DNA from: Actinoplanes octamycinicus
GTDB lineage: Bacteria > Actinomycetota > Actinomycetes > Mycobacteriales > Micromonosporaceae
Reading direction: 5' to 3'
Length of the DNA: 64,000 nucleotides
NCBI RefSeq assembly: GCF_014205225.1
Contig: NZ_JACHNB010000001.1
Span: 6,119,501-6,183,500, forward strand
Shown here: positions 41,595 through 51,400 of the stretch, piece by piece
Position numbering within the stretch: position 1 is the stretch's first letter
How the letters are laid out: every line of letters begins with the position of its first letter
Translations under genes and position numbers: made by a program
The notes under the pieces: generated by a model
The model's input: the letters and a program-made list of their open reading frames with translations, nothing else
Database searches by the model: none
Told to the model about the DNA's origin: nothing

Positions 41595-42216
41595 CGACAT
41601 GGCGGCGATCGCCGCCTCCGAGCTGACCGACGGCCAGTACGTCAACCTCGGCATCGGCATCCCCACCCTGGTGGCCAACCACCTTCCCGAGGGCGTGCGG
41701 GTGACCCTGCAGAGCGAGAACGGCATCCTCGGGATGGGCCCGTTCCCGTACGAGGGCGACGAGGACGCCGACCTGATCAACGCGGGCAAGCAGACCGTCA
41801 CCCTGCTGCCGGGCGCGTCGGTGTTCGACTCGGCCACCTCGTTCGGCATGATCCGCGGCGGCCACGTGCAGACCGCGATCCTCGGCGCGCTGCAGGTCGC
41901 GGCGAACGGGGACCTGGCCAACTGGACCATCCCCGGCAAGCTGGTCAAGGGCATGGGCGGCGCGATGGACCTGGTGGCCGGCACGCCGCGGGTCATCGTG
42001 GTGACCGAGCACGTCGCCAAGGACGGCTCCCCGAAGATCGTCGACCGGTGCACGCTGCCGCTGACCGGCGCCGGCGTCGTCGATCGGATCATCTCGGACC
42101 GGGCGGTCTTCGACGTCACCGAGGACGGCCTGGTGCTGCGCCGGCTCGCCGATGACCAGACCGTCGAGGGGCTGCTCGAACTGACCGGCGCCGGCTTCAC
42201 GGTGGACCTGGCATGA
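41581..42216 (+). CDS. SCOT-type 3-oxoacid CoA-transferase, subunit B
   Basis: 211 residues from GTG 41581, which overlaps subunit A by 14 nt. [15 protein letters not shown] is the glycine motif, and [11 protein letters not shown] contains the catalytic Glu (about 49) that forms the CoA thioester. [23 protein letters not shown] and [15 protein letters not shown] match the family. Together with the thiolase the pair would convert acetoacetate or 3-oxoadipate to acyl-CoA products for the TCA cycle. Confidence 0.93.
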
Positions 42217-43370
42217 GCGCGGTCATCGCCGGCTACGCCCGGACCCCGTTCCTGCGCTACACCGGCGCGTTCGCCAAGATCTCCGCGGTCGAGCTGGGCG
42301 CGCACGCGACCAAGGCCGCTCTGGCCCGCGCCGGGGTGCCGGCCGACGCGGTGCAGCGGGTCTTCGCCGGTCAGGTGCTGCAGGGCCTGGCCGGGCAGAA
42401 CCCGGCCCGGCAGGCCGCGGTCGCCGCGGGCATCCCGCTGTCCGCGCCGGCCACCACGATCAACGCGGTCTGCCTGTCCGGCCTGGAAGCCGTCGTGGCC
42501 GCCGTCGACCTGATCGAATCCGGTCGCGCGGAGATCGTGGTGGCGATCGGCATGGAGTCCATGTCGCTCGCCCCGCACGCCAGCCGGGCCCGGGCCGGGG
42601 CCCGCTACGGCGCGATCGAGCTGCTCGACACGCTGGAGCACGACGGGCTGACCGACGCGTTCGAGCAGCGCTCGATGGGCGCGTCCACCGAGGCCGGCAA
42701 CACCGATCTGAAACTGGACCGGGCCGGCCAGGACGCCTGGGCCGCCGCGTCCCACCAGCGGGCGGCGGCGTCCCGGGAGTTCCTGGCCGGCGAGATCGAG
42801 CCCTTCTCCGTACGCAACCAGGTCCTTGATTCCGATGACGGGGTCCGGGCGGACACGACGGTGGAGACGCTCGCCAAGCTGCGGCCGGCGTTCGCCTCGG
42901 ACGGCACGATCACCGCGGGGAACGCCTCGCAGCTCACCGACGGCGCGGCCGCGCTGGTGCTGATGAGCGAGGCCGCGGCGGCCGCGCACGGCGTCACGCC
43001 GCTGGCCCGGGTGCTGGCGTCGGCGCTGGTCGCGGGGCCGGACGTGCGCCTGCACCAGCAGCCGTCGAACGCGATCCGGGCCGCCCTGTCCCGGATCGGC
43101 GCCGAGCCGTCGGCGCTGGGCCGGATCGAGGTGAATGAGGCGTTCGCCGCGGTGGCGGTCGCGTCGGCCGAGGCGCTCGGCGTCGATCCGGGCATCGTGA
43201 ACGTGCACGGTGGGGCGATCGCTCTCGGTCATCCGATCGGCGCGTCGGGGGCGCGGATCGTCGGCACCCTGGCCCGGCAGCTGCACGAGCCGGGCGCCGG
43301 TCGGCTCGGCGCGGCCGGAATCTGCGGGGGCGGCGGGCAGGGCTCCGCGGTCATCATCGAAGCGATCTGA
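42213..43370 (+). CDS. Thiolase (acetyl-CoA C-acetyltransferase type)
   Basis: 385 residues, start overlapping subunit B by 4 nt (ATGA). Nucleophilic Cys in [12 protein letters not shown] (about 88), [11 protein letters not shown] with catalytic His, and the second Cys in GICGGGGQG are all present, so a full catalytic triad is expected. [10 protein letters not shown] is also conserved. It would cleave acetoacetyl-CoA or 3-oxoadipyl-CoA; the sequence is more like acetyl-CoA acetyltransferases than PcaF. Confidence 0.94.
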   Translation: MSAVIAGYARTPFLRYTGAFAKISAVELGAHATKAALARAGVPADAVQRVFAGQVLQGLAGQNPARQAAVAAGIPLSAPATTINAVCLSGLEAVVAAVDLIESGRAEIVVAIGMESMSLAPHASRARAGARYGAIELLDTLEHDGLTDAFEQRSMGASTEAGNTDLKLDRAGQDAWAAASHQRAAASREFLAGEIEPFSVRNQVLDSDDGVRADTTVETLAKLRPAFASDGTITAGNASQLTDGAAALVLMSEAAAAAHGVTPLARVLASALVAGPDVRLHQQPSNAIRAALSRIGAEPSALGRIEVNEAFAAVAVASAEALGVDPGIVNVHGGAIALGHPIGASGARIVGTLARQLHEPGAGRLGAAGICGGGGQGSAVIIEAI

Positions 43371-43487
43371 GGCAGCCGGCCGCGTAGTTGTTCACCATTT
43401 GCGTACTTTTAACGCATTTGTAGCCAGCACGAAATGACGGCATTCAACCTACTACCCTCCGGTAACTTGAGGGAACGGGGTTCGTCT

Positions 43488-45044
43488 ATGCGCCGTCTCG
43501 CGGCCGTCCTGTCGTTGTTGCTGATCTCACTCGTGGTGGGCGCCGCCCCGGTCTCGGCGGCGGCGCCCACCACCGGCTTCCACTGGAACGACATCACCGC
43601 CGCTGACGGCGTGACGCTGAAGTCCAACGTGATCGAACCGACCACCCCGGGTGCCTACCCCGGGGTGGTGCTGGTGGCGAGCTGGGCGCTCAACGACTTC
43701 CAATACCTGGCCCAGGCGAAACAGCTGGCCGAGGCGGGCTACGTGGTGCTGTCCTACACGGCCCGCGGCTTCTGGCTCTCCGGCGGCACCATCGAGGTGG
43801 CCGGGCCGAAGGACGTCGCGGACGCGTCGAGCGCGGTCGACTGGATGATCGAGCACACCGGCGTCGACCCGCAGCGGATCGGCATCGTCGGGATGTCCTA
43901 CGGCGGCGGGATCAGCCTGCTCGCCGCCGCGCACGACCCCCGGCTGCGTGCGGTCGGCTCGCTCAGCGGCTGGGCCGACCTGGGCGCCTCGATGACCGGC
44001 GGCGACACCCGCCGGCCGCAGGCCGCCTGGTTCCTGCAGACCGCGGCCCGGCTGGTCGGCCGCCCGTCGCCGCAGATGAACCAGATCCTCGACGACTACT
44101 GGGCCAACCGGGACGCCGAGGGCCGCGAGCGGTGGGCCCGCGAACGGTCGGCGCGCTACGCGGTCGACGCGCTCAACCGCAGCCACCCGGCGGTGCTGAT
44201 CGCGCACAGCTTCGGCGACAGCATCTTCCCGGCCAACCAGATGCTCGACCTCTACACCGCGCTGGACACCCCGAAACGCCTCGAACTGGCCCCCGGTGAC
44301 CACGCCACGGTGGAGATCTCCGGCCTGGCCGGCATCCCGAACCACGTCTGGACCAGTGTCCGCCGCTGGCTCGACCAGTACCTGGCCGGCGTCGACACCG
44401 GCATCGGCGACGAGCCCGGCGTGGTGCTGCGCCCGCACGGCTCCTCGGCCGTCGAGCACTTCCCGGACTGGCCGCACGTCACCGGCCACCGCGACCGCCT
44501 CCAGCTCGGCGCCCCGCACGGCCTGATCGCCACCGGCGACCTCAGCCCGCATTCGCAGCCCGCGTGGACCCGGCAGATCCAGGCCGGCACCGACACCATC
44601 GCCGGTGGCGGCGTGGCTCTGCTGAGCAACGGCCTCGAAGGCCTCACCGGCATCCCGCCGATCGTGGCCCTGCCCGCGGTCTCCCGCCGCAACGCCGGCG
44701 TCTGGCTGTCCGGCGCCGCCCCGGCCGCCGGCTGGAAGGTCCGCGGAGTGCCCCAGCTGCACGCGCCCCTGACCTCGTCGCGTCCCCTGGGCACGGTCAT
44801 CGCTTATCTGTACGACGTGAACGCGCTGGGCATCGGCAAACTCTTCTCGCACGCCCCGGTCACCTGGTCCGGCACCCGGACGACGGTGGACCTGCCCCTG
44901 CAGGTCACCGCCTACGACGTCCCGCCCGGCCACCGCGTGGCCTTGGTGGTCGACACGAAGGACCCGCTCTACCTGGACGCCAACGCGAAGAACTCCACCA
45001 TCACCTTCACCAGCGGCTCCTGGCTGGACCTGCCGCTCGCCTGA
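43488..45044 (+). CDS. Secreted CocE/S15-like alpha/beta hydrolase
   Basis: 518 residues from ATG 43488, giving a signal peptide (LAAVLSLLLISLVVGAAPVSAA). Alpha/beta hydrolase core at about 30-320: GVVLVASWALNDFQ, IGIVGMSYGGGISLL with nucleophile Ser, HSFGDSIFPANQM near the acid, and APGDHATVE with His. The C-terminal 170 residues form a jelly-roll-like domain (VDLPLQVTAYDVPPGHRVALVVDT), as in X-Pro dipeptidyl peptidases and cocaine esterase. It probably hydrolyses an ester or peptide outside the cell. The preceding 117-nt gap is AT-richer and should hold the promoter. Confidence 0.88.
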   Translation: MRRLAAVLSLLLISLVVGAAPVSAAAPTTGFHWNDITAADGVTLKSNVIEPTTPGAYPGVVLVASWALNDFQYLAQAKQLAEAGYVVLSYTARGFWLSGGTIEVAGPKDVADASSAVDWMIEHTGVDPQRIGIVGMSYGGGISLLAAAHDPRLRAVGSLSGWADLGASMTGGDTRRPQAAWFLQTAARLVGRPSPQMNQILDDYWANRDAEGRERWARERSARYAVDALNRSHPAVLIAHSFGDSIFPANQMLDLYTALDTPKRLELAPGDHATVEISGLAGIPNHVWTSVRRWLDQYLAGVDTGIGDEPGVVLRPHGSSAVEHFPDWPHVTGHRDRLQLGAPHGLIATGDLSPHSQPAWTRQIQAGTDTIAGGGVALLSNGLEGLTGIPPIVALPAVSRRNAGVWLSGAAPAAGWKVRGVPQLHAPLTSSRPLGTVIAYLYDVNALGIGKLFSHAPVTWSGTRTTVDLPLQVTAYDVPPGHRVALVVDTKDPLYLDANAKNSTITFTSGSWLDLPLA

Positions 45045-45066
45045 GCCTCCACTCGCCGGCCGTCAC

Positions 45067-45102
45067 GGAGCAGGCCGCCGTTCCACCACGGCGCCCTGCT
45101 CC
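45067..45102 (+). terminator. 15-bp stem hairpin after the secreted hydrolase gene
   Basis: GGAGCAGGCCGCCGT and ACGGCGCCCTGCTCC pair at 14 of 15 positions around TCCACC, starting 22 nt after the stop. No T-tract. Confidence 0.7.
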
Positions 45103-45104
45103 GC

Positions 45105-45272
45105 CCGCAGGCCTTCAGATCGGCCACCACCCAGTCGGATGCGGCCGAGCACCTGATCGCCGTAGGCGCCGAACTCAACAGCCGGCCGCACCACACCCTC
45201 GACTGTGAAAACGTTGCCCAGCGGTTCGCTCGGTCGCCCGCCGAAGTCGCATCATCATGTCGACTGAAGTAG
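45105..45272 (+). pseudogene. Remnant of an IS30-like transposase C-terminus
   Basis: A frame without a start reads AAEHLIAVGAELNSRPHHTL, then ENVAQRFARSPAEV, and ends in TAG. This resembles the last conserved segment of IS30-family transposases (ELN-x-RPR-x-TLG...PAE). No inverted repeats or upstream transposase sequence are seen, so it is a relic. It lies directly before a low-GC acetyltransferase gene, which fits a history of transfer. Confidence 0.4.
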
Positions 45273-45332
45273 CCGAATGGAGTACGCAGCGGCAAAGGAA
45301 GCCAGCACCTTTCGGTACGCCTGCATTCGGCG

Positions 45333-45797
45333 CTACGACACGGTGGGGCGAGAGCGCAACGTTTTTCGCAGAATGTAGTTGAATCCGAATTCGGTTTCGC
45401 TGGTGCGCACATCGAGGTAACCCAGTCGTTGATAGAAACCGTGCGCGGTTATGCTGGCGCCGGTCTCCATGTACTCGTATCCCTCGTTCGCGGCCAGCGT
45501 CTCGATGTGCCCCATGAGGCGTCGTCCCACGCCGCGGCTGATCCCTTGAGGCTGGACGAACATGGTGAATACCTTGTTGCCGTCCCGGGAGACGGTGCCC
45601 ACTACGGTCCCGTCGTCCACGGCGACGAACATTTGCCTCGCCTCGGCGAGCTGCATTATCCGCTCAGGGGAGAAATATTCACACATGCGTCCAATAATCT
45701 CCTCCGGATAATCACGACTATTAATTTCGCGCAGGCACCGCCGAATAATTTCACTGACGGCAGTGCTGTCTTCGGATCGCAGTAGCCGGATCTCCAT
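45333..45797 (-). CDS. GNAT family N-acetyltransferase
   Basis: 154 residues from ATG 45797. The acetyl-CoA site follows the GNAT pattern: VGTVSRDGNKVFTMFVQPQGISRGVGRRLMGHIE (beta-4 and the R/Q-x-x-G-x-G/A-like loop), then ETGASITAHGFYQRLGY. The substrate is not predictable. Its codon use differs from all neighbours, with runs such as AATAATTT; bases 45661-45780 are only 50% G+C by count. This suggests recent horizontal acquisition. Confidence 0.87.
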   Translation of the reverse strand: MEIRLLRSEDSTAVSEIIRRCLREINSRDYPEEIIGRMCEYFSPERIMQLAEARQMFVAVDDGTVVGTVSRDGNKVFTMFVQPQGISRGVGRRLMGHIETLAANEGYEYMETGASITAHGFYQRLGYLDVRTSETEFGFNYILRKTLRSRPTVS

Positions 45798-45854
45798 CAA
45801 CGCATTATGCCGAGCCGGTGGATGTGCCGGAAGTGGCTTGACGCGCAGCGTAGG

Positions 45855-45971
45855 TCACGCGCAGATGATCTGGTCGATCAGTGCCTTCTCGGCGTTGTCC
45901 GGATCGCCACGGAAGTCGGGGGTGAACGCGACGGTGACCTGGCGCCGGGCGGCCTTCGTGGAGGAGGGCAT
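45855..45971 (-). CDS. Possible 38-residue protein coupled to the TetR gene
   Basis: The TetR stop TGA is followed by one base and then ATG (45971), which opens a frame reading QVTVAFTPDFRGDPDNAEKA and ending QIICA. TGA-C-ATG spacing favours translational coupling. The sequence looks like part of a folded protein and may be a small protein or the remnant of a larger one. Nothing else is visible in 45798-45972. Confidence 0.4.
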   Translation of the reverse strand: MPSSTKAARRQVTVAFTPDFRGDPDNAEKALIDQIICA

Positions 45972-45972
45972 G

Positions 45973-46590
45973 TCAGAACCGCCCAGTCCGCATGTCCTCG
46001 TCGGGCATGAGTGCGGTCACCACGTCGCGCAGGGTGTGGTCGAGGCGGCTGCCGTCGCCGCGTTCCAAGGCGTTCAGGATCGGCTCGCTGTGCAGGGTGG
46101 CGAGCAGGACGTGGGCGAGCATGTCGGTGTCCAGGTCCGGCCGCTGCTGCTGGACGAGGTCGCTGAGGTGGCCGTGCCAGCGCCGGTAGACCGGGTGCGC
46201 CTCCCGTGGTTGCCGGTCCGGTGCGGCGGTGACCGGCGCCTCGGGGCCGAGGGCGGCGAGCAGGCCCTTGTTGCGGGCGACCAGGTCGACCGCGGCGGTG
46301 AGGAAGGCCAGCAACCGTTCGCGCGGCGGGGCGCCCACGCCCAGTGGCGGCGGGCCGGTGCTGATCGCGACCTCCAGGTCCTGCGCGCGTTCCTGGATGA
46401 GCGCGCGCATCAGCCCGTGCCGGCTGCCGAAGCGGTGGAAGACGGTGCCTTTGCCGACGCCGGCCGCCGCCGCCACCTGTTCCATGGAGATCTGCTGCGG
46501 GTGGTGCCGGGCCAGCAGCTCCTCGGTGGCGCGCAGGATGGCCGCACGGTTGCGGGCCGCGTCGGCGCGGAGTCGTTCGGGCTCGGTCAT
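45973..46590 (-). CDS. TetR family repressor
   Basis: 205 residues from ATG 46590 (MTEPERL), chosen because GAGG lies eight bases upstream. Helix-turn-helix at about 14-60 (RAAILRATEELLARHHPQQI, then GVGKGTVFHRFGSRHGLMRA). C-terminal domain of the TetR_C_33/34-like helical type. It is divergent to a quinone oxidoreductase-like gene; two copies of a TGGACCG-type palindrome lie between. Confidence 0.9.
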   Translation of the reverse strand: MTEPERLRADAARNRAAILRATEELLARHHPQQISMEQVAAAAGVGKGTVFHRFGSRHGLMRALIQERAQDLEVAISTGPPPLGVGAPPRERLLAFLTAAVDLVARNKGLLAALGPEAPVTAAPDRQPREAHPVYRRWHGHLSDLVQQQRPDLDTDMLAHVLLATLHSEPILNALERGDGSRLDHTLRDVVTALMPDEDMRTGRF

Positions 46591-46608
46591 CGCACGCACC
46601 TCGACAAG

Positions 46609-46657
46609 TGGACCGTCGGTCCAGTAGCGTCCTGAACCGAAGTTGACTGCCGGTCCA
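46609..46657. promoter_or_regulatory. Two operators, one perfect 15-bp palindrome and one degenerate copy
   Basis: TGGACCG-T-CGGTCCA at 46609-46623 is perfect. TTGACTGCCGGTCCA at 46643-46657 matches it at 12 of 15 positions and keeps one intact half-site. Centres are 34 bp apart, between the TetR and oxidoreductase genes. Confidence 0.75.
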
Positions 46658-46676
46658 GTTTAGGGGAGGGGTGGCC

Positions 46677-47675
46677 GTGCGACGCGTCCGGTACTACCAG
46701 TACGGCGGGCCGGAAGTGCTGACCGTCGAGGATGTCGACCCGCCGGCCCCGCAAGCCGGGCAGGTTCTGCTGCGGGTCGAGGCGGTCGGCGTCAACTTCG
46801 TCGACACCCGGTTCCGTCGCGGGCCGGGCAGCGGCAGCATCTTCGAGCGTCCGCTGCCCGGCCGCCCGACCGGTGACGTCGTCGGCACGATCACCCGGGT
46901 GGGTCCCGGGGGCGACGCGCGGCTGATCGGCCGGCGGGTCGCCGCGCTGGCCGAGGACGCGTACGCGGACTATGCCGTCGCCGAAGCCCAGTGGCTGGCC
47001 CCGGTCCCGGAGAACCTCGGCGCCGGGGACGCCAGCATGCTCGCGATGAGCGCCCCGGTGGCCCTGCGGGTCCTCCGGTCCGCGCCGCTCAGGCCCGGCG
47101 ACACCGTGCTGATCCATGCCGCTGCCGGCGGGGTCGGTCACCTGGCCGTCCAGCTCGCCAAACTGCTCGGCGCGGGCACCGTCATCGGCACCGCCCGATC
47201 AGCGCGCCGGCTCGACTTCGTCCGCTCCGTCGGTGCCGACGTGGCCATCGACTACAGCGAACCGGACTGGCCCGACCGGGTCCGTGCCGCCGCCCCGGGC
47301 GGTGTCGACGTCGTCCTCGACGCGGTCGGCGGCCCTGTCCTGCAGGCCAGTCTGGACCTTCTCGCGCCGTTCGGCCGGGCCGTCGTCTACGGCGCCGCGA
47401 CCGGGAAGCTGGAACACGTCCCGGTCGTCTCGCTCTTCGCGCTGCGCTCGGTCACCGGCTTCAACCTGACCGCCTGGCGCCGGGCGAACCCGGACGAGGC
47501 ACGCCGCGAGATGGACGAGCTCACCGACCTGTTCGCGGCGGGCCGGTTGCGCGCCACCGTCCACGCCGGCCTGCCACTGACCGAGGCCGCGACCGCCCAC
47601 CAACTCATCGAGAGCCGCTCCCACACCGGCCGCGTCCTGCTGCTCCCCGGGGGCCTCGGCCCAGGAGCCGCCTGA
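46677..47675 (+). CDS. Quinone oxidoreductase-like MDR protein
   Basis: 332 residues from GTG 46677 (reading MRRVRYYQYGGPEVL); GTG 46671 is too near GGGGAGG. Motifs: VGVNFVDTRFRRG, GRPTGDVVGTITRVGPG, and nucleotide-binding IHAAAGGVGHLAVQLAKLLGA. Zinc ligands are absent, as in NADPH:quinone reductase. It is the probable target of the divergent TetR repressor, a common arrangement for quinone or electrophile detoxification. It is a distant paralogue of the reductase at 16288-17220. Confidence 0.91.
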   Translation: MRRVRYYQYGGPEVLTVEDVDPPAPQAGQVLLRVEAVGVNFVDTRFRRGPGSGSIFERPLPGRPTGDVVGTITRVGPGGDARLIGRRVAALAEDAYADYAVAEAQWLAPVPENLGAGDASMLAMSAPVALRVLRSAPLRPGDTVLIHAAAGGVGHLAVQLAKLLGAGTVIGTARSARRLDFVRSVGADVAIDYSEPDWPDRVRAAAPGGVDVVLDAVGGPVLQASLDLLAPFGRAVVYGAATGKLEHVPVVSLFALRSVTGFNLTAWRRANPDEARREMDELTDLFAAGRLRATVHAGLPLTEAATAHQLIESRSHTGRVLLLPGGLGPGAA

Positions 47676-47710
47676 CTCTCCGGACAGGCCGGCATCGTTG
47701 CCGCTCGGCG

Positions 47711-47941
47711 CCGCGAGCGGCCGTGGCGCGCGCGGTCGGCGTCGATCATCCTGCTGTTCTGGCCGCCAGCATCAACCTGGCGCTCGACCTGCGCGCGCTC
47801 GGACGGGGGCAGGAGGCCGACCGGCTACAAAGCGACACCCTGTCCCGAATGCGCCGGATCCTCGGGGAGACGCATCCGGCCACGCTCAACGCCCTCCGTT
47901 CTCTGCGGGCCGAAGGTGATGTCGATCTGCTGCTGCTCTGA
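47711..47941 (+). pseudogene. Orphan C-terminal fragment of a TPR-STAND protein gene
   Basis: A frame without a proper start encodes about 76 residues (GVDHPAVLAASINLALDLRA, then LGETHPATLNALRSLRAEGD and a short tail) that align with the last two TPR units and C-terminus of the 1922-residue STAND protein ending at 57667: for example NLALDLRALGRG and RLQSDTL are shared. Similarity ends abruptly on the left in the spacer after the oxidoreductase gene. It is a leftover of a third paralogue or of recombination between paralogues. Confidence 0.75.
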
Positions 47942-47962
47942 ACCTTGTCACATGAAGGTGGC

Positions 47963-48286
47963 TCAGGACCGACGGTCGGGGTCCGGCTCGTCGAAGGTCA
48001 GCGTGAGGGTGCTGTGGTAGGCGCCGCCGGTTCCGCCCGCGGTGTCGGCGTAGCGGTCGACCGGCTGCTCGCCGTGCGGCCAGAAGCGGACGGCTCGGTA
48101 CGGCCAGCCGTCCTGGCCGGGCTCCTCCCATTCGAGCAGCACGGCCTGGCCGGCGGTGAAAGCGGCGTAACCGGCGACCGCGGCGTGCGAGAAATGCGCC
48201 CAGCACCCGCCCGGCGTCTGCGGGGAATCGAGGACACCCCAGCCCTCATCCTCGTTCCATTCACGAACAGTCCCGATGACGGCCAT
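47963..48286 (-). CDS. Cold-shock-domain-like protein
   Basis: 107 residues from ATG 48286. GTVREWNEDEGWGVLDSPQTPGGCWAHFSHA corresponds to strands 1-3 of a cold-shock domain, with EGWGVLDSP in place of the KGFGFI RNP-1 motif, followed by AGQAVLLEWEEPGQDGWPYRA. The C-terminal 30 residues are extra. It may bind RNA or single-stranded DNA, but loss of the RNP aromatics makes that uncertain. It lies between a broken and an intact TPR-STAND gene; whether it belongs to that system is unknown. The 186-nt gap upstream holds no other gene. Confidence 0.75.
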   Translation of the reverse strand: MAVIGTVREWNEDEGWGVLDSPQTPGGCWAHFSHAAVAGYAAFTAGQAVLLEWEEPGQDGWPYRAVRFWPHGEQPVDRYADTAGGTGGAYHSTLTLTFDEPDPDRRS

Positions 48287-48472
48287 GCCGCATCCTAACC
48301 ATTCCGCCAAAACAAAATCATCTTCAGTACGCCGCCGGCCATGCCCAGCGGTGGGGTGAGCAGGGGGATACATTCCGTTGTGGATCGTCGCCTCGTGGCG
48401 AGGTGACTTCGTCATGTCTCACTGGCATGGTCATCGCCGTGTGGCTGGCGGTCCCGCTCGCCTGACGGCCGC

Positions 48473-51400
48473 CTACAGGGGCATCGGGTCGAGATCGCAG
48501 TCGGCGCGCAAACTTTGCAGAGCGTTCAACGTTGCCGGATGGCGGTCGCCCAGGACCGTCCGGAGACGCTGCAGCGTGTCAGCGAGGATCCGGTCACCCT
48601 CCTGGATCCGGTCCAGCAGGCGTAAGTCCAGCGCGAGGTTGACTCCGACCGCCAGGGTGGCCGGATGCTCAACGCCAAGCACACGCTCCGACCTGGCCAG
48701 CGTGTCGGTGTCGAGTTCGAACGCCTCCTGCCCGAGACCCAGGGAGAACCGGTCACTGGCCAGATTGGTGGCGCAGCAGAGGGTGGTCGGATGGTCCGGG
48801 CCGAGCTTGTCCCGCAGCAACTCGATCACCTGGGAGTCAGCCCGGTTCGCCGCTTCGACATCGCCTCGCAACCGCTTGACCACGGCCAAGTTGACCTCGG
48901 CGGCCAGGGTGTGCGGGTGATCGGGCCCCAGGATGGCTCGGTAGCGGTCCAGGGTCGCCTGGCCCAGCTTGAACGACTCGTCCAGCCGGCCGGCGTGCCG
49001 CAGGTCGACGGCCAGGGTCAGGGTGGCTGCCATGGTGTCGGGGTGACTCTCGCCGTACTGTGTGCGGAAGCGCTCCGCCGTCTCGGTGGCCAGTCGCAGC
49101 GCGCCGTCGTGATCGCCGGCCTTGCGCCGCGCCACGGCGAGGTTGCGGCTGGCCCGCATCGCCGGCGGATGGCGCGGACCGTATGCCGCGAGGGTCCGTT
49201 CGAGCACCTCCTCCTGCTGCGCCCGGGCCTGGAGGAAGTCGCCCGCCTCCCGGATGTCGGTCGCGTAGTGGCTCAGCGTCAGCAGGGTGTCCGGGTCGTC
49301 GCCGCCGAGCACCTCGCTCTGCTGCTGATAGGTCGCCCGGTCGAGGTCGGCGGCCGCGGCGAACTCGCCGGTCAGCCGGAGACTCGACCCGAGGTGGGCG
49401 GCGGCGCGCAGCGTCACCGGATCCTGCTCTCCCAGGGTGCGACGACAGATCTCCAGCACCCGTTCGTTGACGCCTTTGGCGCTGGCGAACTCGCCACGGG
49501 TGCGGTGCGAGACCGCCATCAGCAACATCGCGTCGAGGGTGCCCTCGTCCTCGTCTCCCCAGGCTGCCGAACACAGCCGGAGGGCACCCTCGACCAGGGT
49601 GCCGGCCTGCTCGTAGCGACCGAGCGCGAAGCAGACCAGGCCCAGGAATTTCATCATCCGCAACGTCTGCGGGTCGCTCTCGCCGAGCGAGTCTCGCCAG
49701 ATCAGGTACGCCTGCTCGGCGAACTCGTGGCAGCCTCGGTGGTCACCCCAGTGGTACAGGAACTCGGTCGTCTCGTGCACGAGCAGCTGGACGTTGGGAT
49801 CCTGGGACTCGACCGCGCCTGCCGTGGTCACATGCGGCACGAGGGCCTGGTAGCGGTCCCACCGGCTACGGCGGGCCGGAGTGTGCGGGTTCGCACCGGC
49901 GAGCAGCGTCTGCGCGCCGGCCCGCATCAGGGCACGCTGCTTCTCGTCCATCCGGCTGATCAGCACGGCCTGCACCAGACGATGGATCTGCAGCGTGTTG
50001 TTCCGGTGGTTCAGCTTGGCGAGCGCGTACCGCTGGATGTCGCGCAGCGCCCGGCTCAACTTGAACGAATCCCGGAGTGTGTCGTCGAGAGGATCGGCGA
50101 TCGGGGAGGCCGGTGGCCCGGCGAAGAACTCCCGGGGGATCGGCTCGGCGGACAGGAACGAGCAGACCTGGAGTAACTGGAACGCCGCCGGATTCACCCG
50201 CTCCAGTGCGTCGAGCGAGACATTCCACGCGGCCGCGACCGAGACCGGGTAATCCGGTGAGGCGGCGTCCTCGAGCAGCTCGATCCGTTTGTCGTCGAGC
50301 AGCCGCAGGTACTCCTCGACCGGCATCCCGGTGGCGGCCTGCCAGGCAGCGGCCTGCTCCACCGCGAGCGGCAGGTCGCCCAGGGCGTAGGCAAGCCGGT
50401 CGGCGTCCTGCTCAGTGAGCCCCGGCACCCGGTTGACCAGGAACTGGATGCTCTCCTGGCGGGTGAACACGTCGACCTCCAGGGCGCGGGCGTGCCAGGC
50501 CCACTCCGGGTTCCGGGAGGTGACCAAGATCTTGCCGGCGCCGCCGGTGGGGAAGAACTGGCGGACGTTCTGCAGGGACTCCGCGTTGTCGAAGACCAGC
50601 AGCCAGGCGGCATGCCCGGTCTGGCCGGTGCTCAACGCTTCCCGGACCGCGGGCACGGCGCTGCTGGCTTCCGGACTGACGTCGAGGCGCAGGCGCTGCG
50701 CCAGCCCGGTCAGCGAGGAGAGCAATTGGCTGTGTTGTTCGGCGGGGATCCACCAGATCAGGTCGTATTCGCTGCTGTGCCGGTGCACGTACTCGATGGC
50801 GACCTGGGTCTTTCCCACCCCACCCATGCCATGGACCGCCTGAGGCAGGACGGCGGCCTCGCGCACACTCATCAGCTGGCGGTGCAGGAGGTCCAGAAGA
50901 TCTTCGCGGCCGGTGAAGTTCGGGTTCCGCGGCGGCACGTCACCCCACACCTGCGGTAGCCGCCGCAGCGGCTCGGAGAGACCGACCGGAGGCATCACGT
51001 CAGCGATGTCGCCGTCCGCCGAGGAATCCGGGGACGAGGCGCTGATGGGGTCGGGTGCTTCCCGCAGATCTGGGTTCACGGTTTCCGCCACTTCGTCATC
51101 CTCACGAGTCCGCTCATCCGTCGGCCGCTGTCCGGCAGGTAGTCCGAGCAGGTCGCTCGTCTCGTCGGACCAGACGCGAAGTTCTTCGGCCCGTACTCCC
51201 TGCACGAGGGCTGTCACGTGATCGATGAGCAGCAACGCCGGCGGGCGCGCATCCTCCTTTCCGGTGAGCAGTGTCAGATGATCGAACGCGGCGACCAGTC
51301 CGAGATCAGGCAGATCGATGGCGGGATGCGACTGTATGAACCCGGGCCGCCAGGAGTCAGCGTCGATCTCGAGCGTCGCCGAGGCGAGCGCGTCGCGGGC

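Noticed and set aside
46991..47941. A 316-codon frame covering the oxidoreductase gene and the TPR tail
   Set aside because: Its first 240 codons are an Arg/Pro-rich shadow of the oxidoreductase gene. Only the last 76 codons are meaningful, and these are called separately as a gene fragment.
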